Positions 58,998-64,000 of a DNA stretch of 64,000 nt are shown in pieces. The DNA comes from Thraustochytrium sp. TN22 (Eukaryota > Sar > Bigyra > Thraustochytrida > Thraustochytriidae), in assembly GCA_013306675.1 (NCBI GenBank), contig JABLUY010000176.1, forward strand, positions 18,292 through 82,291, in the 5' to 3' direction. The notes under the pieces are model-generated. The model had not been told where the DNA came from. It did no database searches and saw nothing but the letters and a program-made list of their open reading frames with translations. The translations under genes were made by a program, and so were the position numbers. Position 1 is the first letter of the stretch. Each line of letters starts with the position of its first letter.

Positions 58998-59284
58998 GGC
59001 GCTTCGCCCGCTGGCGAGCGATGTTTGATTGCTTTTTCAAATTGTCATCGAGATCGCCGCGGCGGCGCCACCCGCCGGCGGCCGGCAGGCGCAAGTGGAG
59101 CGCCGGCGAAGCGCCACTTGTTGCGGCTCCAAAGCCCACTTGCGGCGCGCGGCGCAAGGGCGCCTTCGCGGCGGCGCGCGGTGGCGGGCGGCAGAGCGCG
59201 ATCGATCTCGACAGCCAGGAGGGAGAGGGAGAGGCGCGGCCGAGGGTTGCTGGCGCGCGCGGGCGGGCCCTGCGCGGCGGCGCG
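58925..59284. promoter_or_regulatory. Bidirectional promoter region (Trm7 / DENR) with a CCG run
   Basis: 360 bp separate the two start codons. An uninterrupted CCG trinucleotide run of about 15 units occupies 58953-58998, followed by an AT island (GATTGCTTTTTCAAATTGTC) at about 59026-59045, then GC-rich leader. Promoter function is inferred from position only. Confidence 0.55.
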
Positions 59285-60691
59285 ATGGCGGGCGGCGACT
59301 TCGAGGCGCGGCTGACGCGCTTCTACGAGCAGTGAGTCGGCGCGCGGCGGCGGCGGCGGCGGCGCGGGCGGCGATGGCGGTGGCGAGACGGAGACCGAGA
59401 CTGACGAGGAGAGGCGCGCAGCTACCAGCCCGACAAGGTGGCGGATATCCCCAAGCTGCTGGCCAAGACCAAGGGCAATGCCAAGAGCGAGCAGGCGCTC
59501 GTGGACGCGCTCGTGGACAAGTATGGCCCGGAGCCCATGGTGAGCGACCCGGCGGCGCTCACCAAGTGGCTGCGCGTGTTCTACGAGCATTACAACCCGG
59601 CCAAGCTGGATAAGGTGGACAACCTCGTGCAGCGCACCAAGGGCAAGGCGAACTACGAGCAGCGGCTCATGGCCATGCTCACGGAGAAGTACGGTGACGA
59701 GCCGGAGGGTGCTGCTGGCGACGACCAGGAAGCGGAGGCGGAGGAGGAAGAGGAGGAGGACACTGGTGCGGCCGGCGCGGGCGCGTCGGGTGCGTCGGGC
59801 GCCAAGAAGGCCGGCGCTGGCGATGACGACGACGAAGAGGAGGAGGAGGAGTACTCCTTTTACAAGCGTGTGGTGCGCTTTTACCAAAAGTATGCGCCGG
59901 AGAAGATCGACGACGTCGAGGGCCTCGTGGCACGCACCAAGGGCATCCCGCGCAACGAGGACAAGCTTATGAAGGCCCTGGTGGATAAGTACGGCGAGGA
60001 ACCGTACTCCGGCTCGGACGACGACGACGACGATGACGACGATGACGACGACGACGAGGTCGACGAGGCAGCGCTGGCGGACGCCATCGCCGAGGCCACG
60101 GACGACCGGCGCATGATCGTCGAGAAGGATGGCTCGCGGTTGCGTGAGATCAAGTTCTGCCCTGTGGACGGCATGCCGCCCGAGTACTGCGAATACCTGC
60201 CGACGTTCAACGCCGCGCTGCCGTGGCTGGAGGAGCATTTTCCGCAGCTGCAGCTGACCACCAAGAAGGGCAAGACGGTGGCCGAGGTGGCCGAGGCGAT
60301 CCGTGCTTCTGGCGGCGACATCGGCGAGGTGCCGGGCGGCGCCAAGAAGCGCGGAGGCGCTGGTGCGCCCAACAAACAGCACGCGTCGTCCTCGGCTGGC
60401 GGCGACAAGGTCGTCACCATCGAGCGCTCGCAGCGGCAGCGGCGCAAGTTCGTGACCAGCATCGTGGGCCTGGACGCCTACGACATCAAGCTCAAGGACG
60501 CGGCCAAGAAGCTCGGCCGCCGCTTCGCGTGCGGGTCCACGGTGAACAAGCTGCCCAACGGCAAGCAGTCCATCGACATCCAGGGTGACTATTCGTATGA
60601 GTCGCCAGACGTGCTTCTGGAGTACTTTCCCGAGATCGACAAGGGCAGTATCTACTTTGTGGAGAACGGCAAGAAGTCCAAGGCCTTCTGA
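59285..60691 (+). CDS. DENR: DENR-like translation factor (SUI1 domain) with three N-terminal repeats, 438 aa, two exons
   Basis: DENR acts with MCT-1 in 40S recycling and re-initiation. The gene is join(59285..59331, 59422..60691). Exon 1 (ATG at 59285) encodes MAGGDFEARLTRFYE; the phase-2 join adds His and exon 2 continues YQPDKVADIPKLLAKTKG. This completes the first of three repeats of about 46 residues with the pattern FYxxYxPxK, TKG, then KYGxEP (the others begin FYEHYNPAKLDKV and FYQKYAPEKIDDV). Acidic tracts separate repeats 2 and 3 and follow repeat 3. The DENR N-terminal motif (FCPVDGMPPEYCEYLP) and the C-terminal SUI1 domain (RRKFVTSIVGLDAYDIKLKD, DIQGDYS, ENGKKSKAF) follow. The DENR zinc cysteines are only partly present. 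Animal DENR is about 200 residues and lacks the repeats. Confidence 0.9.
59332..59421 (+). other. 90-nt intron in the DENR-like gene
   Basis: GAGCA|GTGAGTCGG at the donor, GGCGCGCAG|CTACC at the acceptor, phase 2. Joining converts a truncated motif into FYEHYQP, matching FYEHYNP of the second repeat. The intron is CGG-rich. Confidence 0.88.
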
Positions 60692-60772
60692 GTAGTGAGT
60701 AGACCTGGCTGGGCTGGGCTGGGCTGGGCTGGGCGGCTTGACGTTGCGGTGTGAAGCAGCGGAAACCATTTG

Positions 60773-61036
60773 CATGAATGAAATCAGCTCACGTTCAGCT
60801 GCGGTATCGCAGCTTGAAGGCGTCGCGCGTGGCCCTGCGCCGCGCGGGCGACCTGGCCGACATGAATGAAATCAGCTCACGTTCAGCTGCGGTATCGCAC
60901 CTTGAAGGCGTCGCGCGTGGGCCTGCGCCGCGCGGGCGACCTGGCCGACATGAATGAAATTAGCTCACGATTAGCTACGGTATCGCACCTTGAAGGCGTC
61001 GCGCGTGGGCCTGCGCCGCGCGGGCGACCTGGCCGG
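60773..61036. repeat. 88-bp tandem repeat, 3 copies, spanning the 3' end of the IQ-protein gene
   Basis: Copies begin at 60773, 60861 and 60949, each with CATGAATGAAAT. The first two are nearly identical; the third differs mainly near ATTAGCTCACGATTAGCTA. On the minus strand every copy encodes RDAFKVRYRS followed by its own stop (TAA in copy 3; TGA in copies 1 and 2). Copy 3 carries the functional stop. Confidence 0.95.
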
Positions 61037-63088
61037 GGGCGAGGATGGCGGAATGGCGGAGCTCATGGTCTTGTCCAGGGCGCCCTCGGCATTCTCGGCA
61101 TCCAGCGCGGCGCTGCCCAGGCAGAGCTCGAGCGCGTCATCAGACAGGCGCTGGTCAATCCACATGCGGCGCAGGATCCAGTGGATGAGGTGCTTGCGCC
61201 GGGGCGGCTCGCCGCGCAGCACCCAATCGAGCATGGCTTGGTCCTCGGGCGCGGAGGCCGTCGTCCGCGCGGCGCCCTGATTGCGCCGGGCCGCGTCATT
61301 CTCACCCTCCGCGTCCGTGAAGGCTGGCAGCAGGAGCTGCTCCAGCACGTCCGTGTCGATCATGCGGTAGAAGCGAGTCGCCGTACGCAGCTCCTGCGCC
61401 TCGATGCGCAGCTGGTACGGCTGCTTGCACTCGCGCACGAGCACGTGCACCGGTGTCAGTTCGCGCGCGCCATCGGCCCATTGTAGCGGCAGGTCGCGCG
61501 TCTCCTCGAAGACCGTCTTGGGAGGGCCTGCGGCCACCTTTTGCTCCTGCTCTTGATCTCGCTCCTCCTCCTCGGCGGCGGCGGCGGCGGCCGCCGCCTC
61601 GCGCTTGCGGCGCTCGCGCTCCAGGAGGCGGTCCATCTCCTGCTCCTCGCGCAGCTGGCGTTGGCGGCGAGCGACGCGCCTGCGCTCGCGAAAGCCGCGA
61701 GCGCAAGCCTGGATCGCCACGGCCGCGCGCTGCTCCTTGTTGAGGAATACCTTGGCATAGAACGCTTTGCGCACGTTGTCCGCGTAGTCCATTGTGCGGA
61801 GCTGGTCCTCGACACGGTCGCGCTCGCGCCGCAGCGCGCGCGCGCGATTGCGGGCCTGGAAGCCGCGCCACGCGCTTTGGAACATGATCGCGGCCGCCTC
61901 CTCGCGGGCCCGCTCCCGGTCCGCCAGCAGGCGGTCGCGCTCCTTGCGCGCGAGCCACGCTCGCCAGGCCGCCTGCACCATGACGGCGGCCACCTCCTCG
62001 AGCTCGTCCAGGTACCGCTGGCGGCGCGTGAGCGCGACGCGGCGGCCAAGACAGCCGCGCCACCATGCCTGGATCATGCGAGCTGCCGCGGCACGGCGCT
62101 GCTCGGCGGTGCGCGCCGAGCGAAACTCCTTGCGCGCCAGGGCGCCGCGCATTGTGCTCTGAATGACGGTGGCTGACGCGGCTTGCAGGTCGCGCTCCAT
62201 GGCGGCCTTGCGCGCGCGCACCTGCTGGCGCGCCAGGTGGCCGCGAAATTGGGCCTGGATGCAGCGCGCGCCGGCCTCGCGAACCTCCGCTTCGTGTAGG
62301 CGGCGCGCTTCGCGCATGCGGCGTCGTCCCAAAAACCCGCGGAAGGTGCTCTGCACGGCGATGGCACTGTTATGCTCGTACTCCTTCCGCAGCGCCTCGG
62401 CGCGCACGCGCAGCTGCTCGCGTGCTGCCTCGCGCGCGCGCGCGCGCTCCTCGCCGAGGGCCTCCCCGCGGTCCACCCTGTCCTGCGTCTCCGCGTCCAG
62501 CGCTGCGGGCTCCGGGCTTGTGCCGCCTGCCTCCAACCGCGCGAGCTTGGCCTCCAGCTCGCGTGCCTTGGACAGCAGGCTCTCGAGTAGCTCGCTGTCG
62601 CTGTGCACGGCGTTCTTGACGACGCGCAGCGTCCGCCCCTGCCACTCCCACTCCTCGGCCTCGTCCGGGTCCTGCAGCCATCGCTCCACTCGGCGCACGA
62701 AGCGCTCCTCCGGCAGGGGCGGCGACCGGCCGCCCTCGGCCAGCGACGCGCGCGCTGCCACGCGGTCTGCCGCGCGCTCCTCCTCGCGCCAGTCCCTGTC
62801 CCCGTCCCCGTCCCAGTAGTCCCAGTCCTCGTCCTGAGCGCGCCTGTTGCGCCGCGGCCGCCGCCGCCGCGCCGTCGTCATGCTCGGCACGACGTGCGGC
62901 TCTCGCGCGCGCACGCTCGCCAGCAGCTGCTTGCGCCGCGCGCGCAGCGCCGCCGTCGTCCTGTACAAGCGCTCGCAGCGTAGCGCGCCCAGCGGCGACC
63001 CCGCCGCGCCCGCTTCGCCCAACGCCACCTCCTGCGCCAGCGCGCGCTCCGCCGCGCGCAGCTGTCGCTCCACCACGAACAGGTCCAT
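60971..63088 (-). CDS. Protein with seven IQ motifs (calmodulin-binding), 705 aa
   Basis: The ATG at 63088 opens MDLFVVERQLRAAERALAQE. Seven IQ-type motifs lie in the middle third, for example AIAVQSTFRGFLGRRRM, RCIQAQFRGHLARQQV, TVIQSTMRGALARKEF, RMIQAWWRGCLGRR, VMVQAAWRAWLARKE, IMFQSAWRGFQARN and VAIQACARGFRERRR. They are spaced by charged helices, so the region is probably one long helix carrying calmodulin or a light-chain-like protein. A basic RRRRPRRNRR patch near residue 75 and an Asp/Trp-rich patch (EDWDYWDGDGDRDW) follow the N-terminus. The C-terminal segment (LPLQWADGARELTPVHVLV, then RTATRFYRMIDTDVLEQ) is not recognised. Such multi-IQ proteins often sit at cilia or the cytoskeleton; a ciliary role here is inference. 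The last codons lie in the 88-bp repeat. Confidence 0.88.
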   Translation of the reverse strand: MDLFVVERQLRAAERALAQEVALGEAGAAGSPLGALRCERLYRTTAALRARRKQLLASVRAREPHVVPSMTTARRRRPRRNRRAQDEDWDYWDGDGDRDWREEERAADRVAARASLAEGGRSPPLPEERFVRRVERWLQDPDEAEEWEWQGRTLRVVKNAVHSDSELLESLLSKARELEAKLARLEAGGTSPEPAALDAETQDRVDRGEALGEERARAREAAREQLRVRAEALRKEYEHNSAIAVQSTFRGFLGRRRMREARRLHEAEVREAGARCIQAQFRGHLARQQVRARKAAMERDLQAASATVIQSTMRGALARKEFRSARTAEQRRAAAARMIQAWWRGCLGRRVALTRRQRYLDELEEVAAVMVQAAWRAWLARKERDRLLADRERAREEAAAIMFQSAWRGFQARNRARALRRERDRVEDQLRTMDYADNVRKAFYAKVFLNKEQRAAVAIQACARGFRERRRVARRQRQLREEQEMDRLLERERRKREAAAAAAAAEEEERDQEQEQKVAAGPPKTVFEETRDLPLQWADGARELTPVHVLVRECKQPYQLRIEAQELRTATRFYRMIDTDVLEQLLLPAFTDAEGENDAARRNQGAARTTASAPEDQAMLDWVLRGEPPRRKHLIHWILRRMWIDQRLSDDALELCLGSAALDAENAEGALDKTMSSAIPPSSPPARSPARRRPTRDAFKVRYRS

Positions 63089-63942
63089 CGCCGCCGGGCA
63101 CCGCCGGGCGCCGCCCTGGTGCCCTGCCGCCGCGCGCGCGCCGCCCCCGCCAGGGGCTTTGATCGGGGTCTGGGACTCGCTGCCGGGCTCCTCAACGCCG
63201 CAGAACGGTTTCCGGGTCTACGTTAAGGTTCGCATTGTGATCCTGTGTTACATTCACCATCACACGAGTCTCGGTGCGCTCAGTCAGCGCTGCCAGTGCC
63301 AGTGCCACGCCCAGCCAGCAACTCCATCCCTCCATTTTAGGCCCGAGCCTTGGTGCGCACGCTCCACCAAGCTTCGCACTTGCATACTGCAAGTATCGCT
63401 CAGCGAGATCACGAACGGGGCCTCTTTCAAAGCGTATCTCCGTGCCGACATCTTTCAAGCTCAGGCCCGGGCCGCCTCCGAGTCCAGTTGCTCTAAGCAG
63501 TAAGCAGAAATGAACGTGAACACTACGCTGTGATGGCCTGGCCTTCAGGTTGCGCCTTACAGAGGTGCGCGCGAAGACCTCGCGCACATGCGCAAGCGCA
63601 GTCAACTGCTCCAAGCTGCTGCTCCAAGCGTCCCGAGGCTGGCACACGCTTGAAGGAAGCCCAGGCTGCGCAGCCCGATCGCAGGGCCCGCGCTAGGCTA
63701 GCTACAGCGAGTCCTCACGTGAACGAACGACTCAGCCTTGACTGACGAGCCAGGCCGCGCAAGGCGCTGTGAAAGCAAGTCACCGAAAGCGCTGCCGGCT
63801 GCTCTCCAAGTCCGAGTCTCTCTCTCTCTGTCCACCAAGTCAAGTTGTCAGGACGAGTCGAACTCGGACTGGCCACTGGCACGCTCGCGCAAACCCGGCC
63901 CCAGACGCAGAACTCCGAGCGAGGCAGCCTCCACGCGCGGCG

Positions 63943-63974
<32 letters not shown>

Positions 63975-64000
63975 GCGGCGGCGGCGGCGGCTGCAGCGCG
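63089..64000. other. Terminal region upstream of the IQ-protein gene
   Basis: No gene is supported. Frames such as 63192-63647 on the minus strand lack family character. The last 70 bases are a CGG-rich trinucleotide stretch, like the 5' leaders of several genes here, so a plus-strand gene may begin just beyond the window. Confidence 0.45.

Noticed and set aside
63192-63647. 151-codon minus-strand frame with a hydrophobic stretch
   Set aside because: The hydrophobic part (WLGVALALAAL) is short, codon use is unlike neighbouring genes, and it lies in the promoter region of the IQ gene.

Overview
This window looks like nuclear DNA from a GC-rich, gene-dense, intron-poor unicellular eukaryote that builds motile flagella. 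The evidence is a 14.3 kb HYDIN-like axonemal gene, an ARS2/SERRATE homologue, a translocon-associated protein beta subunit, a DENR translation factor, a Trm7/FTSJ1 methyltransferase, and short spliceosomal introns of 67-96 nt with GTGAGT, GTAGGT or GTAAGT donors. A thraustochytrid-like stramenopile is my best guess, but nothing here proves the lineage. No bacterial, viral, tRNA, rRNA, CRISPR or transposase signature was recognised.

Layout, left half. 1165-4065 (+) encodes a type I membrane protein. 5917-8946 (+) is PEP carboxylase with bacterial-type ends. 9574-11937 (+) is ARS2/SERRATE-like. 12247-15426 (-) is a ZGRF1-like helicase whose N-terminal domain appears only after splicing a 96-nt intron. 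16705-18570 (+) is a fusion of an SPX domain to a zinc acylase/carboxypeptidase of the AstE/AspA type. 19447-21063 (-) is a probable ATP-grasp-fold protein. 22499-23368 (-) is a signal-peptide ankyrin protein. A 31-bp minisatellite at about 23426-23824 lies between it and the divergent HYDIN gene (24295-38580, +).

Right half. 39710-40831 (+) is a CAMK-like kinase with an HLD catalytic loop. 40958-41773 (-) is a four-exon TRAP-beta gene reconstructed here from fragments. 42814-55460 holds four large paralogues of an unrecognised family in the order A(+), B(-), A'(+), B'(-), that is, two convergent pairs side by side. A and A' are nearly identical at DNA level inside the coding region only. A' carries a one-base frame disruption in an 11-C run. 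Then follow an EI24/RRT8-like membrane protein (55751-56659, -), a weak small coding candidate, Trm7 (57965-58924, -), DENR with three N-terminal repeats (59285-60691, +, one intron), and a protein with seven IQ motifs (60971-63088, -) whose 3' coding end lies in a triplicated 88-bp repeat.

There is no operon logic. Genes are mostly paired divergently or convergently with gaps of 50 bp to 1.9 kb. Shared themes are cilia (HYDIN, perhaps the IQ protein), RNA and translation (ARS2, Trm7, DENR), the secretory pathway (TRAP-beta, type I membrane protein) and phosphate/inositol-pyrophosphate sensing (SPX fusion). The least explained element, and the best candidate for something undescribed, is the A/B/A'/B' cluster.
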